Numbered from the stretch's first letter, positions 47,533 through 58,946 are shown. The stretch is DNA of 64,000 bases from Cryptomeria japonica (GCF_030272615.1 NC_081406.1:191279891-191343890), one strand, 5' to 3'. Numbers and translations are program-made. Notes: generated by a model from the sequence alone, not told the origin.

Positions 47533-47784
47533 CTAGTAGACATCTTTCGCAATGCTCTTTCCATTCAGTGAGATGGATCCCTTAACTTTTACCAAGCATG
47601 GTGCATCGTTGCCAAATTTGACAACACCTCCATCATATTCTTCCAGAAACAGAAACTTTCTCTGGTCACCAGTCATGTGGTGAGAACAACCACTATCAAT
47701 AATCCACTCATTAGAGTTGTCAAAGCGAGAGACAAGGGCTTTCTTGTCAGACACTTCTTCCTTTACAGCTACAATCACTATGTC
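47533..47784 (-). pseudogene. pol: Element H protease N-terminal part
   Basis: EWIIDSGCSHHMTGDQRKFL carries the intact Asp-Ser-Gly. VKVKGSISLNGKSIAKDVY follows, then a TAG (47533-47535) where homologues read WVDGL. An acidic linker lies upstream. Confidence 0.9.
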
Positions 47785-48755
47785 TTAATTCTCTTCATCC
47801 TCAGATTCTTCATCAGTAACACCTTCATCCACTGCAACAAGACAATTTCTTCTATTTCCTCCTTTATATTTTCTAAGCCTCTCTACTTTATCCTTATTGT
47901 CATTGTTAGGACAGTTAACATCTATATGTCCTATCTTATTGCAAGAAAAACATTTTAAAGGAAGCTTACCTCTATATTTTCCAGTGCCTTTTGGAAATTT
48001 CTTAGCAAGAAGAGCTTCAAACTCCATCAGAATCTCTTCATCATCCATATCTTTGTATTGCCTGGATTCATAACTGGTACCTACTTCTTTTCCTTTTCTG
48101 GATGGTGCAGCAGATGCTTTAAAATCTGACTCAGTCTTCTGAACACTGCCATCATAGCTATTCAACTCATATGCAGTTAACTTTGCAATGGTAGAGTCTA
48201 AGGATACCTTGGTTTTGTCAATAGACCTTAGCTCCTGAATAGTAGCAACTCTGATTGCATAGATCGATAAAAATCATCTCAAAACTTTACTGACAATGGT
48301 GGCATCATCAATTGTTCCACCAGTGCTCTTGATATCTCCAACAACAGTCTTGATCCTTATGCCATATTGTTGAATGGTTTCACCTTCAACCATCCTCATG
48401 TCTTCAAATTTTCCTCTAAGGCTCTCTTCCTTAGCTTGCTTGACATGCTCATCACTGCCATAAATAGTTTCCAGTGCATCCCATACATCCTTAGGAGTGT
48501 CCTTATCTTGTACATCAACCAACTCAATATTAGACAAACTGTTGATAAGGGCTTCCATGACTTGCCCATTTTCTTGAATCTCTCTTTTCTGATCATCAAT
48601 CAGAGTGCCAGTGCGGATCACATAGGAATTCTCAACATAGCTCTAGTGTTGAGCACCCATACTCTTGATGAAAATCTTCATTTTGTCCTTCCATATTTTG
48701 AAGTTATCTCTATTGAACTTAGGACCTTCCCTCTTCATCATTACAGCAGGATCTT
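47785..48755 (-). pseudogene. gag: Element H gag
   Basis: From MMKREGPKFNRDNFKIWKDK (about 48740) through QENGQVMEALINSLSNIELV, LETIYGSDEHVKQAKEESLR, MVEGETIQQYGIRIKTVVGD, to the knuckle CFSCNKIGHIDVNCPNND, a complete CCHC. A stop near 48645 and a frameshift near 48275 break it. The knuckle is the best preserved of the B/H family here. Confidence 0.9.
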
Positions 48756-48798
48756 TTACCTCGAGCGGTTAAGCATATATCACCAAGGACCTGGAGTT

Positions 48799-48810
48799 GC
48801 TCTAATACCA
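48799..48810 (-). promoter_or_regulatory. Element H primer binding site
   Basis: Sense TGGTATTAGAGC, two bases from the 5' LTR end. Confidence 0.88.
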
Positions 48811-48812
48811 AT

Positions 48813-50177
48813 TGATGAATAATGATGAATAAAAGATACCCTAACTAGTACTGAGAGGGGGGGGGGTGAATAAGTACATACAAAATCTTCTCCGCAACTT
48901 ATCAAGTTAAAACAATGCTAACCGGTTGTCTTCACCACTGAACATAACCATGGAAATATCGGTTAAACACAATAAGACTTCAAACAGTCAAAACTAGTAA
49001 AGTTGAATACTTCAAATACATTCAACACTTGATAACTACTTCAACCATAAACATATGCATGTGGTATATCAACAATACCATAACCACTTAAACAAAGAAT
49101 ACTTAATCATCACATGAAAAATGCACAATTCATGACACACAAATTTTTCATGTGGAAACCCAAATGGGAAAAACCACAGTGGGGATGAATACCCACAAGC
49201 TTGTTTTTGAACTCTTTTGAAGCTCACTCTGTTAGGAGCCTAGTCCGGTTAAAGACTTTACAATAAGGTTCTGCTAGGAACCGATCATGTTAAAGATCAC
49301 TCGGTTAAGGGATGGCTATATACCCTGTTAAAGGTTGAAACCCTGTTAAAGGTTACCTTACTAAAGGATTTAAGAACTCAATGAACTTGATTCACCTGGT
49401 TATAATATTTACAATAAGCCTATTAAAGCTACCCGGCAAAGGGATTTTCCTTCTGTTGAAATGGTTAGAAGACAACAAGTAAAACTCTGATCTGATAATA
49501 GCACTACATTGCAAGGCAGATCCTTTTCAATTCCTCTACTCTACAATCACACTCTGTAGTTTTTCCACTCACTGGTCTAGCAAGTATCTCATTACTTGAA
49601 TACACACACAACATTTGCCAACAACTTACAATAACAAACATCATCGACCTTATAGGTAACAATTAGGTCGGTAGCATAAACCCTAAACCCTAAGCTTTTA
49701 GGTTTATAATTACAGGCGGTCCAATCCTAACCGTCCAAACACTTTTCATAGAATGAAACAATCTTAAATAGATCACAAGTCATTCTGCATCATCCATTTT
49801 TCACCGCACATAGAAATCAATAACTTATCACACTTTCTTCTCATGTAGCTAAGAAGAATGTTCATTCCCAAGGTAGACATTTAATGCAGTCAATCTTCAC
49901 ATGCAATATCCTCAAGGAAATCCTTCACACATGCACAGCTGATGTGGCATCTCAATCTCATCCTCATCTCTTAGCTAACTCATCACATAATACCATCACT
50001 TGCATCTCACAAGCAAGATTGCCAAACCGGAAACCCTAGAGCTAAGACTACCAACCGGTAGTCACACTTAGTGAAACCCTGACACCGGTTCACTACATCT
50101 CTTCATACTGGTTCACCAATTTATTGACATCAATGACAACATAAATTATCATCATGTCAGTTCATCATATGCCAACA
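48813..50177 (-). repeat. Element H 5' LTR
   Basis: 1,365 bp, TGATGAATAATGATG to ATGCCAACA on +. The hairpin at 48848-48877 has GTACTGA and TAAGTAC arms (one mismatch). Telomere-like AAACCCTAAACCCTAAG at 49678-49694. Confidence 0.93.
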
Positions 50178-50723
50178 AAAGCACATAGAATTTAAATATC
50201 ACTTTCTAAGGGAGAGAGTATAGGAAAAACAAGTTAGAATGGAGTATGTGACAAGCAAAGAGCAGCTAGCAAACATTTTCACAAAACCATTGCCAAAGAC
50301 TACCTTAGACTACCTTAGAGGTAAATTAGGGTTCAAACCCCTACACAAGAAAAACTAGGATGTAGGAGATACATCAATCCAATATGCTTACTAAGAAAAT
50401 TTCATTATGGATTCATGAAATGATGGCTACTCCGCAGGGGATGTTGAAGACAACAACACTAAATTTGATAACCGACGATGCATATGCACCTTTGGAATTG
50501 TTGTCAAAGGGGGAGAATAAGAAATAAGATTGGGAGAAGAAATATATTAGCATTAGGATGAGAAGATGTGTAATAGAAAGGGGGAGAAGAAATGAAGATT
50601 TAGTTCCAGGTGGAGAAGAGAAGAACTGACATAAGAGTGAAGTGTTGCAAAGAATTTCCAGAACTGAGCAACATAATTTTAGTTGAATATGTTGGTGTTG
50701 CCATAAAAGCTAAAGGGGGATAA
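50178..50723 (+). pseudogene. pol: Element F RNase H end, 3' untranslated part and polypurine tract
   Basis: HIEFKYHFLRERV-type text resumes exactly where H left F, followed by EYVTSKEQLANIFTKPLPK and KLGFKPLHKKN. The polypurine tract AAAGGGGGATAA is at 50712-50723. Confidence 0.88.
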
Positions 50724-52244
50724 TTTTCACATTATTGGCTTAACTAATGCAGATGAAGAATGATGACTGAACTAGTAAAGGACTGTTTGTGATGACATTG
50801 TGATGAAGAGATTGAGATTGCATGATTAGATGACTTTGATCATTTATTTGTGTTGTCATTGATGGCAACTGATGTTTACTATGTTGTATTTTGTCATCTT
50901 AGTCTTTTTGGTCTATTGGAAAAGACCTTACAGGTAAAGAAATAGGAAACTGGGAATTAGGACCTTAACCGGTAAACGAGGAAATGTTTTGATTAGATCT
51001 GGCAATTGGTGATGATTGAAGTGTTGCAGTTTGGAATGTGAGTTTATATCATAGTAAAGTATCTTTGACTGGAACCACGTGATTCTTTGATGACCAGAAG
51101 TCATGTTTATGATTTCTGTTCTATTTTTGCTAGGGTTTAAGGACCGGTAAAGAATTCTCTTAACCGGTAATGATTTTGAGTTAGGCGGTGGATCACATTA
51201 TGTTTATAAGATTGGTGATGAAGTGGTTGAAACCGCATGAAGTGTTTGAATGATATTTTGGCACGATCAAAGAGCAAATTTTTTGGGAATATGAGAAGTG
51301 CTTAGTGGAAGAGCTAAGGGTTTGAAAGTGTATCAAATCGAGGTGCGGTGATCATTCAATGGTTGTAATTGATTTGTAATTGATTATAATGATCCATGTG
51401 ATGATCAATGATGATCTGTAATGAGTTGTTAAAGATTTGTGATGATCAATGTTGTAAGTCTTAGGGTTTTGTAACCGACCAAGTTGTAAAGGTTATTTAG
51501 GTCGGTACAATTGATGTTTGTTGTGTCGGTGGTTTTTGAGAAGAGTCTGAAGCTGAACCAAAGTGTGAGAGATCTGCTGGACTGTAGCAGATTTGGAGTA
51601 GAATTAGATCTAATCAAGAAAGCAGTTAAGTGTTATACCCAGATCATTCACTGTTGTTCCCTAATAGTTGTAGTAGTCAAAATCCCTTAACCAGGTGGGT
51701 CCTAACATGCCTTACATTGTAAATCCCTTAGCTAGGTACCTAAACATATGAGTATTAAATCATGTTGCAAGTTTGATCCTAACAAGTCAGAGCTCCTAAC
51801 AAGGCTCATCATCTAAATCCCTTAACCGGGTGACTCCTAACCGGGTCTGCTCCTAACAAGGCATCTTTGTAAGCTTCTAACCAGGCTAGGCTCCTAACAG
51901 GGCGCACTCCAAAAGAGTGCACAATTTTTGTGGGTACTAATTCCCACCGTGGTTTTTCCCTATTTGGGTTTCCACGTGAAAAACATGGTGTTCATGTGGT
52001 GAATATTTATTATATGTTGATTTGATTTACTTTCAGTTTATGCGTGGTCAATGAACACTTAATGTGCAGACTTGTTAAATCAGTTTAACAGTTGGTTATC
52101 AGTGATTACCGGTAATATTAAAGAATTTATTACTGGTTTATGATTGATTTGATGAAGTTTTATAAGTTCAAGTTTTAAGTTTGAAATTGTTGTTAATACT
52201 GATTCACCCCCTCTCAGTATTAACCGGATCCTCTAAGATTAACA
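50724..52244 (+). repeat. Element F 3' LTR
   Basis: 1,521 bp. The first bases are mutated (TTTTCACATTATTGGC against TGTTGGCATGATTGGC). The hairpin at 52192-52224 has perfect 11-bp arms GTTAATACTGA and TCAGTATTAAC around a C-run. Confidence 0.93.
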
Positions 52245-53200
52245 AATAGTAGTAGAGTTATCACAGTGAATAACTAACGGTTCGTAGCAATCTACCCTTA
52301 TATCCTTCAACATTTTCTTCATCCATATAACTTGTGTATAGTTAGTAGTAGCAATAACACATTTAGCTTCAGTAGTAAATAAAGAAGTACATGATTGTTT
52401 CTTACTAATCCAAGAAAAAAGTTTATTTTCAAGAAAGAAAAATTCACTGGATGTGCTTATCCGGTTACCTATATCTCTATCCCAATCCACATTTGTATAT
52501 GTACATAGTGTAAAGTCATCATAAACCAAAAACCATACCTAAAAATCTGAGCTACCGGAGCAAGGATTCAACATAATCAATTCCTTCCTTCTGAGAATAT
52601 CCTTTGTAAACCAATCAAGCCTAGTTCCAATAACATCTGAATCCAATTGTTGTCCTTTTCTAACCGATCCAATTCCTCTTCTATATCTTACATCCAACAT
52701 TCCTCCTTACATGCTTCATCTACTAATGTCGATACAATTAAAGAAATTAAGCATACCTAATCAGCTGCCAACCTTCTTCTTGTCCAATTAACTGATCTTC
52801 TGAATGATTCAACCTTACATACCTAGGAGTCTTCTAACTTTCTATTCCTTTGCTCTGATCTTCAGTTACTATTGGAGTAACTGATTCAACATTTTGTTTT
52901 GGTACAGGTGCTACCAATTTAGTTATAACCATTTCCACTTCTAGTTCTCTCTCATAAGTTCTGATTTGACCTTTGTATTTCCCATCCACCTTGATATCAA
53001 CACATTCCACAATTCTCTACCAAAGATTCCAAACCATAACTCATAAAGTGACTTACCTGTAAACCAAACCAGATCCAAGATCAAAGGTCCAAGATCCAAC
53101 AAATCTTTGTCAGTTAACCTTCAAACTGACTTCTCCAAAATCTGAAACAAGCTTTCAGACCACTACTAGGGGCAATGCAATATTTGTCATCAATTTGCCT
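52245..53200 (-). pseudogene. pol: Element E scraps of RT and RNase H
   Basis: Segment 52245-52529 is RNase H: FTLCTYTNVDWDRDIGNRIS, FSWISKKQSCTSLFTTEAKC, VIHCDNSTTIC, joining after F to the RNase H end at 37525. Further on, IGTRLDWFTKDILRRKEL is a scrap of the RT start joined directly to RNase H text, so the RT core is deleted. The 52800-53200 part is linker-like with stops. Confidence 0.75.
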
Positions 53201-53218
53201 CCCCCTAAGGTGAATGCC

Positions 53219-54415
53219 TTAGTTACTGGATGAGTTTCTTGTCGGTACAGGAACATTCTTCTCTATCAATTGAGTAATCGAGTAATTTGCCTCAGTCGAT
53301 TGATATTTAGACTTCCTAACCCACTTCTTATCATGCTCCTTCTGAATATCATCAACCTTTTGGTTTCCCTTCTCATTAGATTTATTACTTCTTGTTGATA
53401 GGTTCTTGCTTCTGCAAAAATTAGCAATATGTCCTACTTTGTTGCATGCATAACAAGTGACATTGTTCTTTTCAATTGCCTTGTTGTATCCTTGATCATT
53501 CCTTGACCTAGATTGATTAGCCATGTGTCCAAACTTTCCACATGCATGACATCTCACATTCATTCTACAATTTTTTGTCCTTTGACCATACTTTTTACAA
53601 TTTGAATGCTGACCGAGAACTGCATTATTATTTTGATTTGCTCTTCCTGCATTGACTTTCTCTATGACCAAACTTATTGCAAACAAAGCATCTACCATTA
53701 AATTTATGTACATTGGGTTGTCTTACCAGTGATTTCTGATTCCGGTTGACCTTCTAGATGGATGTGTCATACTAATTTGTAGTACCAGAGCTTTGTCCAT
53801 GCTCGAATCCAAGACCTCTAGTGTCTCTAGTGTCTCATTGATCCTTCAATAATTCATCAAGCTTTACAAAACAACCTTTGAACTTATCTTTGTATTCATT
53901 TTCAACATCCAAATCACCTCTTACGATTGTTATCATTCTTTCCAACTCTTGCTCATTATTTTGTGATTGCCCCAATTCAGTTCTTAACACATCATTCTCA
54001 TGCGCCAACCTAATGCATTCCTCAGATCTATCTTTTAGAGATATAGCAAGATTTTCTTCATTCTTCTTTCAATCTTCAATCTCCTTGGATATCCTCATAG
54101 TTAGGGCTTGTATTACATTTTTCATGACACCATTCTCCTAACTCGGCTTCTGACATAATTACTTTAAAGCATTCTTCTTTCCATCATCCTGATTTTGCAA
54201 TTGATCACAAAGTTCTATCCTTTTAGCTTGAGAAAATGATAACCTCTCCTGCAGGGTAAAAATGAATTCCTTCGCAGATCTCAACTCATCTTGTAGCTTC
54301 ATGTTCCTCAACCTTTCAGCATCATAGTCTTCAAGTGCTACTTGAAGTTCCTTCCTTAAACTTATCTCCATGGATTTTGGATTTAGGATCTTCCTCAAGT
54401 TGTTAGACTTATTCT
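53219..54415 (-). pseudogene. gag: Element E gag: coiled coil plus zinc knuckles
   Basis: The N-terminal part (54159-54398) reads LRKELQVALEDYDAERLRN and FTLQERLSFSQAKRIELCDQ, matching D Gag's coiled coil. The C-terminal part (53219-53713) has knuckles CHACGKFGHMANQS (last Cys lost) and CYACNKVGHIANFC (intact) and a degenerate first one. The middle (53714-54158) is broken. It is clearly homologous to D Gag (27107-28138), not to Gag of B, C, F or H. Confidence 0.88.
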
Positions 54416-54425
54416 AAGGCACCAA

Positions 54426-54438
54426 GCTCTAATACCCA
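54426..54438 (-). promoter_or_regulatory. Element E primer binding site, with an extra base
   Basis: Sense TGGGTATTAGAGC: the tRNA-iMet-type site with one inserted G and one C-to-T change. Confidence 0.75.
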
Positions 54439-54439
54439 T

Positions 54440-55612
54440 TGTTGGGATCCAAGAACACTGAGAGGGGGGTTGAATCAGTGTTTTGCCAGAATGATAAATT
54501 TTAACCTTATTAACACAACAACTCAACAACTGGTAAACATAAAAGCATATAACAATAAGTAATAATGCAACCACAAAGATGAATACCATAACACCACAAA
54601 TTTATAGGTGGAAAACCTCAAAGTGGAAAAACCACGGTGGGATTGGAGACCCACAATATCTATCCACTGAGCAGATGAATAAATATTATAAAAAGGGGCC
54701 TGCACATGCAAGAAGGCCAATAGCCTAGAGTGCACTGCTCATCACAAAAGGAGTCTCACTGACTACATAAAACATTGGACTACAATCCAAAATGAAGATT
54801 GAACTGCAAGTGTAGAATCTCTTATGCCTCGGTACAGTTCTGGTTAAGCTCAATACTCGAGGTCTCAAAGCTCTTACACAAACCCAGTTCAATCACCTAT
54901 GATCGACCAAAACTTTTGCATATGATTACAACCTTATTCGTACACATATAATCCCATAACCCACATACCACAATCTACAAAGAGATCGTACATCATATTT
55001 ATACCAACCCGAGACCTAAACAATTAGGTCGGCTACCTAAAAGATAATACAATAAATCTGTTACATAATCCTGCAAACCAATGATAAACCAAGCTGGCCT
55101 AAGACTGAAACAACATAAACGAATCAATAAATCCAACTAGTAATGCATTGGGAGAATCAACCAACACGTTACATAAACTGATCCATAACCTAGCAGAATA
55201 AGATAGAATAGAATATGTCCGGTGCTAACTGCAACACCACCAATCAACTGGAACACGAACATGATAACCATCAACATCTTGATAACCTTCTAGAATCCAC
55301 ACCAACACCACTTATTTAATTCATCAAAAGATCTTCAACAAAGATCAGCTGGTAAAACCCTTATAGGTAACAAAAAGGCTTGCTAGAACAAATGATAGCA
55401 TCTGGATCATAAAATCCCAAACCAACTAAATGTGATACACATCAGGAACACATGAATAACCAATCCAATCCAATTCCAATAGCCAAAACATACCAAAAAA
55501 TATCTCTAGATCAACATCATAATCCAATCACTCTACCAGAACCCGGTAGACAACAAAACAACTAGTGTTGACATCAATGTAACACATAATCAATTCCTCC
55601 AAACTGCCAACA
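54440..55612 (-). repeat. Element E 5' LTR
   Basis: 1,173 bp, TGTTGGGATCCAAG to ACTGCCAACA on +. The hairpin at 54454-54482 has arms AACACTGA and TCAGTGTT. Confidence 0.92.
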
Positions 55613-55617
55613 AAGGC

Positions 55618-56360
55618 AATAGTTGCAAATAAAACTAGAAGAACAATCAAAGTTCTAAGATCAAATAGATTTTGAGAATTTACCTCTTACGAGTATGAAG
55701 ACTTATATGAGAAGCATTAGATGGACTTGTTCAAAGGAAGAACCAGATGGTTCAGGCAATGCCTAGAACAATGTTGAGTCAAGAAAAGTCTCTAGATGTA
55801 TTGGAGAGAAACAGTTCAACAACAATGTATATTCTGAACAAATCTCAACTAAGACCAAGAACTACAAAGACACCATATGAGCTATGAAAAGGAATATTAA
55901 CTTTAGTTAGGCATCTTATAATTTTTTGAAGCAAATGCTACATCAAGAGAGATCAAGAACAATTGGGTAAGTTTGATTCTATATCCAATGAAAAAAAAAT
56001 CGTGGTCTTTCTATGACAAGAAAGGCTTAAAGATGTTATAAAAAAAGAGAAAAAATATTGTGGAAAGTCTTAGTATAAGTGTTGATGATACAATCCACTC
56101 ATTTGAGATTCCAAATGAAGATTGTAGTGATTATTTATTCTATGGTGGAGATGAGACTATAGGGAGTGAGTCTGAAAACATAGTTGCAAAGACTTTGGTG
56201 AAGTATGTTTAGAAGAATCATTCTAAAGATCAAATCATAGGAGATAAGAAAGTGGTATTCATTCCCATACACTAATTGAGAGAGAAAACGAACAGGTACA
56301 TTTTTCCTTACTATCAAAAGTTGAACCAAATTCTTATATAGAGGCTAGAAAACAGGAAGG
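55618..56360 (+). pseudogene. pol: Element A integrase, second piece, and linker
   Basis: The frame resumes after E: IVANKTRRTIKVLRSNRF, EFTSYEYEDL, then TTMYILNKSQLRPRTTKTPY, matching YTLNR...RTP-type integrase text. Then comes a linker with stops. Solo LTR I cuts at 56361 after ENRKEG-like codons; GWLEAMEE resumes at 57503. Confidence 0.78.
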
Positions 56361-57502
56361 TGTTGGCAAGAGACACTGCAAGTATGATGAGATGTTGTCA
56401 TTGATGGAAACTCATATCAGTATTGGGATCCACACTTCATGATTTCATCATTCCAAAATATTTATTGAAGATTGATCAAGTATTGGTGAGGTCTGGTAAG
56501 ATGAATAGGGTATCCAACAGAGTGTACAATATTTTGGTTGGTGGATTATTTTGGTTGAGTATTTTATTTTGCGGATCTAAGAGATGTGGTGTGGATATGC
56601 AATTTACCTTATTCCAAGTTTTTGGCCTCCGGTGATAAGTCTTGTGCAATTTAGAAGATCTAGTAATCATCTTTTTGTTAGAATAGTGGTTATTAGTGGT
56701 AACGTGTGATGATTTAGTTTGTGAATAGTGCATATCGATTTTTGCGGTTGATTGTGTGTTATAGGTTGGTAAGCTGACTTGTGGAAAGCGTGTGGACATT
56801 TTATTTTGGTCCGCTTGATTTTTTTTTGGACTAAATTGAAGCCGACTTTTCTACATGTTTCATCTTTTGTGACATGTTCTTGAAGCCAACATGGTGGTGA
56901 CCTAAATTGGTGATGCAGATATATAAGACATGTTTATTTGACCATTTTTGTATTCGATGATTGTATGGGATATGTGTATGAGTGATTGTGCACAATTTCA
57001 CATGTGTAAGGTGAAGATCGGTGCTTCGGTATGTTGCAGAATATCATAACAGAGCAAGTATCACAGAGTAGAGTAAGAATATGTTTTGTGCTTAACCAGA
57101 ACTATAACCAGGAATTCGGTGATGCTAGTTCATAGTCCAAAACACATTGTAATCTCTTTCAAACATTTGTAAGGAAGTGAGCCTTCCAGGTTGTAGCCCT
57201 TTCATGTAATTTGAGCAGTGAACTCTAGGCAGCGTACCTGAATGCATGTGCAGTCCCCTTATGTAATATTTCTATACTTTTAACAGAGTATATTAATATT
57301 GTGGGTTAGAATCCCACTGTGGTTTTTCCCTTAACCATTTCCACGCAAAAATATTGGTGTTATGGTGTTGTTGATCTTTGCTTTTTGTTTCTACACTTTA
57401 ATTCCTTTCATATGCATTAAGTGGTTTAAAGGTCAGATTATCAAAGCTAAAAAATTGCAGAACACTGATTCACCACCCTCTCAGTGTTCCTTGATATGAA
57501 CA
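56361..57502 (+). mobile_element. Element I: solo LTR
   Basis: 1,142 bp from TGTTGGCAAGAGACACTG to GATATGAACA, flanked by a perfect GAAGG duplication (56356-56360 and 57503-57507). No internal sequence remains, so it arose by LTR-LTR recombination. Same family as G. The U5 hairpin is at 57460-57489: GAACACTGA and TCAGTGTTC, perfect 9-bp arms around TTCACCACCCTC. Confidence 0.93.
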
Positions 57503-57507
57503 GAAGG

Positions 57508-58598
57508 ATGGTTAGAAGCTATGGAGGAAAATTTATCTCAAACTAAAAAGAATAAAACCTGGGAATTGGTTTTGAGACCTAAAGACAAGAATTTTATTGG
57601 TACCATTTATGGGTTTTTAGAAATAAGTTGAATGCAGAAGAAAAAGTGATCTAGAATAAGGTTGGACTAGTATGCAATGGATATGCTCAAGTTGAAGGAG
57701 TTGATTTTGAGGAGATATTTTCTCCAATGGCAAGGTTAAAGGCTATCATAATGTTTTTTGGCAAAATCAAAATTTAAGAATTTAAAGGTTTATTAGATGG
57801 ATGTCAACTGTGGAGAGTTAGAAGAAGAAGTCTACATTGAACAACCAACTTTGGTGTTCAAACAAATCATATATTGTATACAGATTGAAGGCTCTTGATA
57901 GACTCAAGTAAGCTCCTAGAGAATGGTATTATATATTGGATAGATATATACAACAATAAGATTTCAAAAGAGGTAGTGCAGACAATAATTTATAGATAAA
58001 ATTGAAAGGTGACAAATTGTTTATTATTTTTGTTTATGTTGATGGCAATATTTTTGGAGGGATTAGTAATAAAAAGCTAAAGGATTTCTAGGATGCAATG
58101 CAAAAGGAGCTTGCGATGTCAATGATTAGTGAATTGTTATTTCTTGGTTTATAGATTTCTTAATCAGAACAAAAAAAAAAAGGGTGTATTTATTCTCGGA
58201 CCAAGTACAAAAACCAAGTTTAAGATCTAAGAGTGTAAACCAGTAAGTACACCTATTATTACTAGGTGTAAATTGATCAAAGATGGTGAATCTGCTTTGG
58301 CAAATCATGCCCTCTATAGGTTGATGATTGGCAGTTTGTTGTAGGTGACTACATCCAGACTAGATATTATGTAAGTAGTTGGTATAGTTGCTAGGTTTTG
58401 AGTAGCACCTAAAGAAACTCATTTTAAGGCAGTGAAGAGGATATTTAAATATCTGAAGGATATAATGAATTTCAGTTTGTCATATCCCAAGAGTGATAAT
58501 TTCAAGTTCACTACATTCATAGATGCAAATTAGGAAAAGTTTATAGATGACCAAAAGAGTAGAAGTGGTGGAGCATTATTTCCTGGTAATTTAGTCTT
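57508..58598 (+). pseudogene. pol: Element A reverse transcriptase
   Basis: Broken frames give [80 protein letters not shown], a weak VYVDGNIFGG-type active site near 58030 (FVDD changed), KRIFKYLKDIMNFSLSYP and DDQKSRSGGAL. More than ten stops show it is old. Confidence 0.82.
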
Positions 58599-58946
58599 GT
58601 GTCATGGTTGAGAAAAAAATCACGACTCAACGTTTTTGTCTACAATAGAAGCAAAGCACATTACAATAGTTTCTTGTTGCACTCAGGTTTATGGATGAAG
58701 CATAATTTGAAGGAGATGAAGGTAGAGTTTGATGAGCCTATTTTGATTCTTTGTGGCAATACAAGTGCAATAAATATCTTAAAGAATATGTTTATGCATT
58801 CAAGGACAAAATATAGTTCAATTCAATATCATTTTCTAAGAGAAAATATTGCAGAAACAAAGGTAAAGTTGGAATATGTTGAGACTATGGATAAAACTAT
58901 AGACATCTTTACAAAACCCCATCTGAAGGAGACTTTTGAGTATTGA
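58599..58946 (+). pseudogene. pol: Element A RNase H C-terminal part
   Basis: The 115-codon open frame has GLWMKHNLKEMKVEFDEPI, LCGNTSAINILKN (Asp of CDNTSA changed to Gly), RTKYSSIQYHFLRENIAETK, KTIDIFTKPHLKETFEY. The catalytic Asp change makes it inactive. The N-terminal end is frameshifted. Confidence 0.85.

Larger units (their letters stand above)
43060..50177 (-). mobile_element. Element H: full-length copia retrotransposon
   Basis: The 7,118-bp element has LTRs at 43060-44382 and 48813-50177, target duplication AAAGT/AAAGC (4 of 5), primer site and polypurine tract. It is innermost of the A>E>F>H stack, so the youngest insertion in that stack. Coding order is normal and it has the longest pol frame in the window (410 codons), but stops and shifts remain. 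Same family as B. Confidence 0.94.
37526..52244 (+). mobile_element. Element F: copia retrotransposon, split by H
   Basis: LTRs are at 37526-39061 and 50724-52244, with a perfect target duplication AATAG (37521-37525 and 52245-52249), primer site and polypurine tract. Gag, protease, integrase, RT and RNase H run on +. Without H it is about 7.6 kb. Same family as C but opposite in direction; F coding regions are less damaged. It lies in the RNase H region of E. Confidence 0.94.
35747..55612 (-). mobile_element. Element E: deleted copia-type element, split by F
   Basis: LTRs are at 35747-36936 and 54440-55612, with a perfect target duplication AAGGC (35742-35746 and 55613-55617). Its own internal DNA is only about 2.8 kb: Gag like that of D, scraps of RT and RNase H, primer site and polypurine tract. 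Most of pol is missing, so E is an internally deleted or non-autonomous copy. Its LTRs differ from those of D although the Gags are related. Confidence 0.92.
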
